A stretch of 5,206 nt of DNA. It comes from Comamonas_F sp047606565 (GTDB lineage: Bacteria > Pseudomonadota > Gammaproteobacteria > Burkholderiales > Burkholderiaceae_C). The notes under the pieces are model-generated. The model saw only the letters and a list, made by a program, of their open reading frames with translations. It had not been told where the DNA came from and did not search any database. The translations under genes were made by a program, and so were the position numbers. Positions 1-5,206 of the stretch are shown here, piece by piece. Location: the NCBI GenBank assembly GCA_047606565.1, contig JASGEH010000244.1, positions 1 through 5,206 of the forward strand, written 5' to 3'. Position 1 is the first letter of the stretch; the number at the start of each line of letters is the position of its first letter.

Positions 1-427
1 AGCCGTCGGCGAAGGTGGCGGTCACCTGCTGGCCGTCGTCGGCCACGGCGGCCAGCTTTTGCCCCAAGTGGATGCCGTCGAGGCCGAATTCGCGCATCAG
101 CATGGCCTGCAGTTCGGCGCGCGACACCGGGTAAGGCCGTTGGCCGACCTGCTGCACCAGCGGCTGCAGGCTGAATTGCGTCATGACCGCACCGCTGTGA
201 CCCTCGTGATAGGCCATGCTGTCGAGCTGCCCGCCCAGCTCCGCGATCTGCCGGGCGAGCCCCAGGTAGTTGAGGCACTTGACGCCGTTGGACCAGACCG
301 AGATGGCCGCGCCGACCGGCCGGATCTCGCGCACCTGCTCGTAGATCTCTACGTCATAGCCGATGCGCCGCAGGGCGATGCCCGCGCTCAAGCCCCCCAT
401 GCCGGCACCGATGATGATGGCCTTCAT
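1..427 (-). CDS. hpxO: FAD-dependent urate hydroxylase (HpxO-like), N-terminal part, cut by window start
   Basis: Reading the minus strand from ATG at 427-425 gives 142 codons without a stop, running off the window at base 1, so the C-terminal part is missing. The protein begins MKAIIIGAGMGGLSAG, a Rossmann FAD-binding motif (GAGMGG at residues 7-12) with the usual acidic residue at the end of beta-2 (E30). Residues 38-52 (VGAAISVWSNGVKCL) and 82-107 (MTQFSL, then PVSRAELQ) closely resemble my memory of Klebsiella HpxO. That enzyme is a cytoplasmic NADH/FAD monooxygenase that turns urate into 5-hydroxyisourate in purine catabolism. The start is backed by an AAGGAA ribosome binding site six bases upstream and by the family's usual N-terminus. 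The catalytic residues further on cannot be checked. Other class A flavin hydroxylases share the FAD motif, but the 38-52 segment favours HpxO. The gene diverges from glnD. Confidence 0.85.
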   Translation of the reverse strand, partial: MKAIIIGAGMGGLSAGIALRRIGYDVEIYEQVREIRPVGAAISVWSNGVKCLNYLGLARQIAELGGQLDSMAYHEGHSGAVMTQFSLQPLVQQVGQRPYPVSRAELQAMLMREFGLDGIHLGQKLAAVADDGQQVTATFADG

Positions 428-433
428 CTGCTG

Positions 434-439
434 TTCCTT
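434..439 (-). promoter_or_regulatory. Ribosome binding site of the hpxO-like gene
   Basis: On the minus strand AAGGAA lies six bases before the ATG at 427-425. It fixes the start codon of the urate hydroxylase gene and is the clearest Shine-Dalgarno sequence in the window. Confidence 0.75.
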
Positions 440-535
440 GCTCACGATGCCCCGCAACGGTGCCTGGATTCGCCCGCCAGCCCCCCGATGGGGCAAGCCG
501 GGCCTCAGCGGACCACGCGTGTCCGGGGATGGGAA

Positions 536-550
536 AGTGTATACAAAATT
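536..550. promoter_or_regulatory. AT-rich island with TGTATACA palindrome between divergent hpxO and glnD; candidate operator/promoter
   Basis: The gap 428-658 between the divergent genes is very GC-rich except for this island. Inside it 538-545 reads TGTATACA, a perfect 8-bp palindrome, followed by an AAAATT tract. GTATAC cores are typical of operators bound by GntR-family (FCD type) repressors, which often control catabolic genes; assigning this site to such a regulator is inference. The core also resembles a -10 element (TATACA, 4 of 6), but I find no convincing -35 at proper spacing on either strand. I see no clear sigma-54 -24/-12 element. Nothing else in the gap stands out apart from a short CGGAC/GTCCG dyad at 509-525. 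Confidence 0.4.
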
Positions 551-658
551 CGCGCCAACCTCGGCGCGGCCGCGCGCCGGGTGAAAATGGCGGTCTTGCG
601 GCGCCGCGACCCGGCCCGCCCCACCCGCCTTGTTCGAGAGTACAGACCCGCATTTGCC

Positions 659-3268
659 ATGAACGACATCACCTCACTCCGCGACAGCTACCGCGCCCAG
701 AAGGCAGCGCTGTTCGAGGACATCGCCAACAGCGGCCAGTCGGCGCGCGGCATCCGCTCGGTCATGCGCCATCTGGCGCGCGAGGCCGATGCGGTGCTGA
801 TCGCGCTGTGGCGCGCGGCCGGACTGGACCATGGGCTGGCGCTGGTAGCGGTGGGCGGTTTCGGCCGTGGCGAGCTGTTTCCCTATTCGGACATCGACGT
901 GCTGGTGCTGCTGGACGACGACGTCCAGCTCGACACCGATGCCGTGCGCCAGGCGCAGATCGAAACCTTCATCGGCAGTTGCTGGGATGCCGGCCTGGAG
1001 ATCGGGTCGAGCGTGCGCACCGTGGGCGAATGCCTGAGCGAAGCCGGCAAGGACGTGACAGTGCAGACCTCGCTGCTCGAATCGCGCCGGGTGACCGGCG
1101 ACGACGCGCTCTACGCACGGCTGCGCGAAGGCTTCGAGGCGGCCATGGACCCGCGCGCCTTCTACGTCGCCAAGATGCAGGAGATGCGCCAGCGCCACGC
1201 CAAGTACGAAGACACGCCCTATGCGCTGGAGCCCAACTGCAAGGAGTCGCCGGGCGGCCTGCGCGACCTGCAGGTGGTGCAATGGGTGGCGCGCGCGGCC
1301 GGCTTCGGCCAGGGCTGGGACGAACTCTGCCGCAACGGCCTGCTCACCCGCTTCGAGGCCAGCCAGATCAAGCACAACGAAGCGCTGCTGAGCCTGGTGC
1401 GCGCGCGCCTGCACCTGGTCAGCCGCCGGCGCGAGGACCGGCTGGTGTTCGACCTGCAGCAAAGCGTGGCCGAGACCTTCGGCTACGCCAACCAGGCCGG
1501 CCACCGCGCCAGCGAGCAGCTGATGAAGCGCTACTACTGGACGGCCAAGGCGGTCACCCAGCTCAACCAGATCCTGCTGCTCAACATCGCCGAGCGGCTC
1601 AACCCGCAGGACCACGAGCTGCGCCCGATCAACGAACGCTTCTTCGAGAAAGCCGGCTTGATCGAAGTGGCGCACGACGAGCTCTACTTCGAGCAGCCCC
1701 AGGCCATCCTGGAGACCTTCTACCTGTTCCAGACCCTGCACGCGATACGCGGGCTGTCGGCGCGCACGCTGCGCGCGCTCTACAACGCCCGCGAGGTGAT
1801 GGACAGCCACTTCCGGCACGACCCCGCCAACCGCGCCATGTTCATGCGCATCCTGCAGGCGCCCGAGGGGCACACGCACGTCTTTCGCCTGCTCAACGAC
1901 ACCTCGGTGCTGGGGCGCTACCTGTGGGTGTTCCGCCGCATCGTCGGGCAGATGCAGCACGACCTGTTCCACGTCTACACCGTCGACCAGCACATCCTCA
2001 TGGTGCTGCGCAACATGCGGCGCTTCTTCATGGCCGAACACGCGCACGACTACCCGATGTGCTCGCAACTGGCCGCCGGCTGGGACAAGCCCTGGCTGCT
2101 CTACACCGCCGCGCTGTTCCACGACATTGCCAAGGGCCGTGGCGGCGACCACTCCGAGCTGGGCGCCATCGAGGTGCGGCGCTTTTGCAAGCAGCATGGC
2201 GTCGCCCGCCAGGACGCCGAACTCATCGAATTCCTGGTCAGCGAACACCTCACCATGAGCACCGTCGCGCAGAAACAGGACCTGAGCGACCCTGCCGTCA
2301 TCGGCGCTTTCGTCGAGCGCGTGGGCAGCGAGCGACGCCTGACCGCGCTGTACCTGCTGACGGTGGCCGACATCCGCGGCACCAGCCCCAAGGTCTGGAA
2401 CGCCTGGAAGGGCAAGCTGCTCGAAGACCTCTACCGCTACGCGCTGCGCGCCATGGGCGGTCGGCTGCCCGACGCCGACGCCCAGATCGAGACCCGCAAG
2501 CGCGAGGCCATCCGCCAGCTCGCCCTCTCGACTGCCCTGCCCAACGGCCACGAGGCCCTGTGGCGCACCCTGGACGTGCGCTACTTCATGCGCCACGACG
2601 CCAGCGACATCGCCTGGCACACCCGCCTGCTCGGCCCCATCCTGGCCAGGGCCGCCGCGCAGCAGGACGAGGACGCGCCCGGCCGGCCCATCACCGTCGT
2701 GCGTGCGCGCCAGTCGCCCATCGGTGAGGGCCTGCAAGTCATGGTCTACACCCCCGACCAGCCCGAACTCTTCGCCAGCCTGTGCTGCTACTTCGAGCGG
2801 CACGGCTTTTCCATCCTCGATGCCAAAGTCCACACCACCGGCGACGGCTGCGCGCTCGACACCTTCCAGATCGTCAGCTCGCTGGTGCCCGAGCACTATC
2901 GCGAGCTGGTCTCCATGATCGAGAGCGAACTGCTGCAAGCCATCGCCCACCCCGAGGCCCAGCGCGCCCCATGCCGCGGCCGCGTCTCGCGCCGCGTCAA
3001 GAGCTTTCCCGTGCAGCCGCAGGTCGACTGGCACCCCGACGAAAAAGCCCGCAACTGGGTGCTCGACATCATCGCCAGCGACCGCGTCGGCGTGCTCCAC
3101 GCCATCGCCCGCGTCCTCGGCCGCCACGGCGTCGACCTGCAGATGGCCAAGATCACCACGCTGGGCGAACGCATCGAGGACACCTTCCTCATCAGCGGCG
3201 AAACGCTCAGCCAGTACGACAACCGGCACGACATCGAGAACGAGCTGCTGGAGGCGCTCAAGGCCTAG
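659..3268 (+). CDS. glnD: GlnD, bifunctional [protein-PII] uridylyltransferase / uridylyl-removing enzyme
   Basis: The 869-residue product (E. coli GlnD is about 890) is a cytoplasmic enzyme. It uridylylates PII proteins (GlnB/GlnK) when glutamine is low and removes UMP when glutamine is high, so steering glutamine synthetase and nitrogen gene control. Domains in order: a nucleotidyltransferase domain with GGFGRGE (66-72) and SDID (77-80), holding the metal-binding Asp pair; a conserved segment around SPGGLRDLQ; an HD hydrolase domain with metal ligands H445, H488-D489 (in FHDIAKGRGGDH) and D571; and two C-terminal glutamine-sensing ACT domains at about 692-770 and 800-869. All expected key residues are present. 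ATG 659 is chosen because family homology begins just after it; the frame stays open upstream to 59, but that part overlaps the divergent gene. No good Shine-Dalgarno precedes the ATG, only GAGAG about 18 bases away. It stands alone, followed by a tRNA gene. Confidence 0.98.
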   Translation: MNDITSLRDSYRAQKAALFEDIANSGQSARGIRSVMRHLAREADAVLIALWRAAGLDHGLALVAVGGFGRGELFPYSDIDVLVLLDDDVQLDTDAVRQAQIETFIGSCWDAGLEIGSSVRTVGECLSEAGKDVTVQTSLLESRRVTGDDALYARLREGFEAAMDPRAFYVAKMQEMRQRHAKYEDTPYALEPNCKESPGGLRDLQVVQWVARAAGFGQGWDELCRNGLLTRFEASQIKHNEALLSLVRARLHLVSRRREDRLVFDLQQSVAETFGYANQAGHRASEQLMKRYYWTAKAVTQLNQILLLNIAERLNPQDHELRPINERFFEKAGLIEVAHDELYFEQPQAILETFYLFQTLHAIRGLSARTLRALYNAREVMDSHFRHDPANRAMFMRILQAPEGHTHVFRLLNDTSVLGRYLWVFRRIVGQMQHDLFHVYTVDQHILMVLRNMRRFFMAEHAHDYPMCSQLAAGWDKPWLLYTAALFHDIAKGRGGDHSELGAIEVRRFCKQHGVARQDAELIEFLVSEHLTMSTVAQKQDLSDPAVIGAFVERVGSERRLTALYLLTVADIRGTSPKVWNAWKGKLLEDLYRYALRAMGGRLPDADAQIETRKREAIRQLALSTALPNGHEALWRTLDVRYFMRHDASDIAWHTRLLGPILARAAAQQDEDAPGRPITVVRARQSPIGEGLQVMVYTPDQPELFASLCCYFERHGFSILDAKVHTTGDGCALDTFQIVSSLVPEHYRELVSMIESELLQAIAHPEAQRAPCRGRVSRRVKSFPVQPQVDWHPDEKARNWVLDIIASDRVGVLHAIARVLGRHGVDLQMAKITTLGERIEDTFLISGETLSQYDNRHDIENELLEALKA

Positions 3269-3282
3269 TCGTTCATGAATCA

Positions 3283-3317
3283 GCGGCAAAGGTGAAGGCA
3301 TAATCACCGCCTGCCGC
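3283..3317 (+). promoter_or_regulatory. Dyad with -10-like CATAAT in the glnD-tRNA spacer; candidate tRNA promoter
   Basis: GCGGCA (3283-3288) pairs with TGCCGC (3312-3317), and inside it GGTG (3291-3294) pairs with CACC (3305-3308). The loop carries CATAAT (3299-3304), a 5-of-6 match to the sigma-70 -10 box, followed by a GC-rich discriminator as seen in stable-RNA promoters. No good -35 lies 16-18 bases upstream (TTCATG at 3272 is too far). It may be the promoter of tRNA-Arg, giving a leader of roughly 105 bases, or a hairpin ending glnD; it has no T-tract. The rest of the spacer, 3318-3415, shows only a short CGGGC/GCCCG dyad (3366-3378). Confidence 0.35.
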
Positions 3318-3415
3318 GTGGACGCGCCTCCCTCGCCTCGCCATGCCATGCATCGGCCAGCAGCCCGGGCGACGCCCGCGGTCCATGCGCCATATTCCAT
3401 GACAGCATGCCTTAC

Positions 3416-3492
3416 CTGCCTGTAGCTCAGTTGGATAGAGCAACAGCCTTCTAAGCTGTGGGTCGGGGGTTCGAACCCCTCCAGGCAGGCCA
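3416..3492 (+). tRNA. tRNA-Arg(UCU), with encoded CCA
   Basis: A full 77-base cloverleaf can be drawn. The acceptor stem is 3416-3422 with 3482-3488 (seven Watson-Crick pairs, first pair C-G). The D arm is GCTC 3425-3428 with GAGC 3438-3441. The anticodon stem is ACAGC 3443-3447 with GCTGT 3455-3459 around loop CTTCTAA, giving anticodon TCT at 3450-3452. The variable loop is 3460-3464, and the T arm 3465-3469 with 3477-3481 around TTCGAAC, with one G-T pair. Discriminator G is 3489 and CCA is 3490-3492. It reads AGA and AGG, rare codons in such GC-rich genomes. A20 in the D loop, C35 and U36 match known arginine identity elements. It stands alone, between glnD and a flavin monooxygenase gene. 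Confidence 0.98.
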
Positions 3493-3517
3493 TCGATTTT
3501 TCCAGTCACCGATGGCC
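3488..3517. repeat. Perfect 8-bp inverted repeat overlapping the tRNA 3' end
   Basis: GGCCATCG (3488-3495) and CGATGGCC (3510-3517) are exact reverse complements separated by 14 bases. The left arm contains the last acceptor base, the discriminator and CCA of tRNA-Arg. The loop includes a run of five T (3497-3501). Since the T-run lies in the loop and not after the stem, it is not a standard Rho-independent terminator for the plus strand. A role in tRNA 3' end processing or transcript ending is only inference. Confidence 0.45.
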
Positions 3518-3532
3518 AGGGTCGCGTCGAAT

Positions 3533-3582
3533 CCATAAATATATGGGTATCGTTGATCCATATGCAAAAACCATTTTTATGC
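3533..3582 (+). promoter_or_regulatory. AT-rich upstream region with repeated CCATA half-sites; candidate promoter/operator of the flavin monooxygenase
   Basis: This AT-rich stretch stands out against GC-rich surroundings. CCATA occurs at 3533-3537, inverted as TATGG at 3542-3546, and again direct at 3558-3562. ATATGG (3541-3546) and CCATAT (3558-3563) form the outer part of a dyad whose inner part is ATC/GAT around GTT, with a two-base bulge at 3547-3548. TTGATC (3554-3559) could be a -35, with a poor -10 (TTTATG, 3576-3581) 16 bases on. That would place the start of transcription just ahead of the chosen start codon. Function is inferred from position and composition alone. Confidence 0.35.
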
Positions 3583-3635
3583 CCTCCTGGTGCCGGCCTA
3601 CGATGCCGGTTTCCTCACGCCATGCCCCCACGCCC

Positions 3636-4706
3636 ATGAGCAGCCCTGCAGAATTCCTCTGGTACATCCCCAACCAGGTCGTCGCCGGCCACCGGGGCGA
3701 TGCCGCCACGGCCGACCACAACAGCCTCGACACCCTCACCGGCCAGGCGCTGGCGCTGGAGGCGAATGGATGGGCGGGGGCCCTGATCGGTACCGGCTGG
3801 GGCCGGCCCGATACGTTCACCGTCGCCACCGCGCTGGCCGCGCGCACGCGCACTTTCCAGCCGCTGATCGCCATTCGCCCGGGCTACTGGCGTCCCGCGC
3901 AGTTCGCCGCGTCCGCCGCTGCGCTGGACCACCTGTCGGGTGCCCGGGTGCGCATCAACATCGTTTCGGGCAAGGACGATCTGCAGGCCTATGGCGACAG
4001 CGAGGGCGACCCCGCCCACCGCTATGGCCGCACGCAGGAGTTCATGCAACTGGTGCGCCGCCTGTGGACCGAGGAGAACGTCAGCTACGAAGGCCAGCAC
4101 TTTCAGGTCAAGAACTCGACCGTGCTGCCGCGCATCGCCGCCACGCCGGGCCGCCCCCACCCCAAGCTGTATTTCGGCGGCGCCTCTGAGGCCGCCGAAC
4201 GCGTCGCCGCCACCGAGGCCGACGTGCAGCTGTTCTGGGGCGAGCCGCTGGCCGACGTGCGTGAGCGCATCGAGCGTCTGAAGGCGCTCAGCCTGGCCCT
4301 CGACCGCCGGCACGCGCCGCTGGAGTTCGGCCTGCGCGTGACCACGCTGGTGCGCGAGACTTCGCAAGAGGCCTGGGCGGTTGCCGAGGCCAAGGTCGCC
4401 AAGATGGCGCAGACCCAGGGGGCTGGCTGGCACGACCATCGTCAGCATGTCGCCGTGGGCCAGCAGCGCCTGCTCGACTTGCAGGCGCGCGGCGACGTGC
4501 TCGATGACAACCTCTACACGGCGCCCGGCCGCTTCGGCGGCGGCGGCGCGGGCACGACCTGGCTGGTCGGCTCGGCCGAGGAAGTGGCTGCCTCGCTGCG
4601 CAAGTACCAGGCGCTGGGCATCACGCACTTCGTGCTCTCCGACACGCCTTATCTGCAGGAGATCGAACGGCAGGGGCAGACTCTGCTGCCGCTGCTGCGT
4701 TCGTAA
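3636..4706 (+). CDS. LLM-class flavin-dependent monooxygenase, SsuD-like (alkanesulfonate monooxygenase family), atypical active site
   Basis: The 356-residue product aligns along its length with E. coli SsuD (381 residues, recalled from memory), a luciferase-like TIM barrel using FMNH2 from a partner reductase and O2. Shared landmarks: FLWYIPN (7-13), the GALIGTG strand (48-54), LDHLSGARVRINIVSGKD (97-114), HRYGRTQEF (128-136), LYFGGASEAA (178-187, flavin phosphate region), WGEP (201-204), FGLR..LVRET (231-242), GGAGT (303-307). It ends about 24 residues before SsuD. Of the SsuD residues Cys54, Arg226, His228, Arg297 and Tyr331, only Arg226 is kept (R234); the others are R57, T236, G302 and T337. 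The substrate is thus probably not a simple alkanesulfonate. Start 3636 fits the family N-terminus; in-frame ATGs at 3543, 3579 and 3603 would extend it, and none has a good ribosome binding site. No reductase or ABC transporter genes adjoin it. Confidence 0.92.
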   Translation: MSSPAEFLWYIPNQVVAGHRGDAATADHNSLDTLTGQALALEANGWAGALIGTGWGRPDTFTVATALAARTRTFQPLIAIRPGYWRPAQFAASAAALDHLSGARVRINIVSGKDDLQAYGDSEGDPAHRYGRTQEFMQLVRRLWTEENVSYEGQHFQVKNSTVLPRIAATPGRPHPKLYFGGASEAAERVAATEADVQLFWGEPLADVRERIERLKALSLALDRRHAPLEFGLRVTTLVRETSQEAWAVAEAKVAKMAQTQGAGWHDHRQHVAVGQQRLLDLQARGDVLDDNLYTAPGRFGGGGAGTTWLVGSAEEVAASLRKYQALGITHFVLSDTPYLQEIERQGQTLLPLLRS

Positions 4707-4712
4707 AACCTG

Positions 4713-4729
4713 TTCACGATCTTTTCACG
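4713..4729. repeat. Direct repeat TTCACG x2, 11 bp apart
   Basis: TTCACG occurs at 4713-4718 and 4724-4729, one helical turn apart, in the 30-base gap between the monooxygenase stop and the ATG at 4737. It could be a small protein-binding site or chance; nothing else supports a role. Confidence 0.25.
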
Positions 4730-4736
4730 GGGTGCG

Positions 4737-5069
4737 ATGACGCCCGTGACTGCGCTTGCACCGGCCATGGGCCCGGCTGGGCAATACCTCATGCCGCGTG
4801 CACTGGGACGCTGACCCACTGGTTCGTGCGGCACGAGGGCCAGTTCGTGACCCGCGATTCGCGCCGCGAACCCTGCCTGGATGGGCAACAAGCACCGGGG
4901 CGTGGTCATGAGCTACGTGGGCGTGCCCGTGCCTTCGGGTGTCGATGGTGAACTCTTCGGGACGCTGTGCCACTTCGATGCGGTGGCGCACGACATCAGC
5001 CCGGAGGATTTCGGTTTTTTCAAGAACGCCGGCCTGCTGTTGCCGGCTCACGTCGAGCCACCACGCTGA
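4737..5069 (+). pseudogene. Decayed GAF-domain protein gene (frameshifted, internally deleted)
   Basis: Three pieces together resemble one GAF-domain protein. ATG 4737 opens a 25-residue peptide beginning MTPVTALAPAMGPAGQYL, like the N-terminus of small Burkholderiales GAF proteins, and stops at 4812-4814. A second frame from about 4814 to 4885 reads THWFVRHEGQFVTRDS and on to CLDG, like the mid part of a GAF fold. The first frame resumes at about 4887 with NKHRGVVMSYVGVPV, then DGELFGTLCHFD, ending at TGA 5067-5069. The last two join smoothly if one base is removed near 4883-4886. The stretch between the first two seems lost, as a normal GAF domain has several more strands there. A separate 62-codon gene from ATG 4881 is possible but would be half a domain with no ribosome binding site. 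The family call rests on recalled GAF motifs; the N-terminal piece is the least sure. Confidence 0.6.
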
Positions 5070-5124
5070 CAGGCCGGGGGCTGCTCGGCACCCTCCCGGG
5101 GCCATGCAGCCGCCTGGATCCGCC

Positions 5125-5158
5125 TGGATGAGCAGGCCTGCGGCAGGCCACTCATCCA
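5125..5158 (-). terminator. Strong hairpin downstream of the minus-strand gene; possible terminator
   Basis: TGGATGAG (5125-5132) pairs with CTCATCCA (5151-5158). Within it GGCCTG (5135-5140) pairs with CAGGCC (5144-5149) around a three-base loop, with a small internal loop between the stems. It lies 11 bases past the stop of the minus-strand gene, the place for a terminator, and also after the GAF remnant on the plus strand, so it may serve both. Neither strand has a T-tract after the stem, so a classical intrinsic terminator is not shown. Next to it CGCCTGGAT is repeated in tandem (5111-5119, 5121-5129). Confidence 0.4.
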
Positions 5159-5169
5159 CGTCTGACGGA

Positions 5170-5206
5170 TCAGAACGAGGTGCCGATCTGGAACTGGATG
5201 CGTTCG
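5170..5206 (-). CDS. C-terminal end of a probable outer-membrane beta-barrel protein, cut by window end
   Basis: On the minus strand the last 11 codons read ERIQFQIGTSF followed by TGA at 5172-5170. The final Phe with alternating hydrophobic residues (I, F, I at -5, -7, -9) matches the C-terminal beta-strand that the BAM complex recognises in porins and other outer-membrane barrels. Eleven residues are too few to name a family. The hairpin at 5125-5158 follows at terminator distance, which supports a real gene end here. The other frames of this short stretch cannot be excluded. Confidence 0.5.
   Translation of the reverse strand, partial: ERIQFQIGTSF

Noticed and set aside
59..658. Possible 200-residue N-terminal extension of GlnD
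   Set aside because: The frame is open, but 59-427 is the antisense of the well-conserved urate hydroxylase. GlnD homology begins only after the ATG at 659.
428..658. Sigma-54 promoter for hpxO or glnD
   Set aside because: GG...GC pairs occur (for example TGGCGGTCTTGC at 588-599), but spacing is 7-8 bases, not the 10 needed for a -24/-12 element.
460..2727. Open frame of 755 codons in another plus frame
   Set aside because: Arg/Pro/Ala-rich translation typical of an out-of-frame reading of a GC-rich gene; it overlaps glnD fully.
674..3493. Open frame of 939 codons on the minus strand, opposite glnD and the tRNA
   Set aside because: It is the antisense frame of glnD, kept open by GC-rich codon use. 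Its product is low-complexity (rich in V, G, A, E, H, Q) with no recognisable domain, and it runs through the antisense of the tRNA.
3615..4628. Open frame of 337 codons on the minus strand
   Set aside because: Antisense shadow of the flavin monooxygenase, with no recognisable motif and no ribosome binding site.
3484..5150. Nine-base match GGCAGGCCA between the tRNA 3' end (3484-3492) and the hairpin (5142-5150), as possible att sites of an integrated element
   Set aside because: Nine bases in GC-rich DNA over 1.7 kb is easily chance. There is no integrase, and the right copy is explained by the hairpin's own symmetry.
4725..5159. Minus-strand open frame of 144 codons across the GAF remnant
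   Set aside because: No domain resemblance. The plus strand of this region carries the GAF-like segments, and the frame runs through the 5125-5158 hairpin.

Overview
The window is GC-rich DNA from a proteobacterial chromosome. Codon use, the GlnD and HpxO sequences and the GC-rich gene texture point to a betaproteobacterium of the order Burkholderiales, probably Comamonadaceae. That placement is my inference from protein resemblance; no search was run.

Layout. Positions 1-427 (minus strand, cut by the window start) hold the N-terminal half of an FAD-dependent urate hydroxylase of the HpxO type. It diverges from glnD (659-3268, plus), the complete bifunctional uridylyltransferase/uridylyl-removing enzyme that senses glutamine and modifies PII proteins. 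The 231-bp gap between them carries an AT-rich island with a perfect TGTATACA palindrome. After glnD comes a 147-bp spacer with a dyad and a -10-like box, then a complete tRNA-Arg(UCU) gene with encoded CCA (3416-3492). Downstream is a second AT-rich, dyad-rich patch, then a complete SsuD-like (luciferase-like) flavin monooxygenase (best start 3636, stop 4706). The stretch 4737-5069 looks like a decayed GAF-domain gene whose pieces lie in two different frames. The window closes with a strong hairpin (5125-5158) and the last 11 codons of a minus-strand gene whose C-terminus, ending in Phe, fits an outer-membrane beta-barrel.

How they work together. HpxO (urate as nitrogen source) and GlnD (nitrogen status) are both nitrogen-related and share a divergent intergenic region, so joint or mutually influenced control is possible but not shown. 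The tRNA and the flavin monooxygenase look like independent units. I see no phage, transposase, CRISPR array or clear defence system, and nothing that I would call a new multi-gene system. The most useful leads are the loss of most SsuD active-site residues in the monooxygenase, the broken GAF gene, and the two palindromic AT-rich islands.
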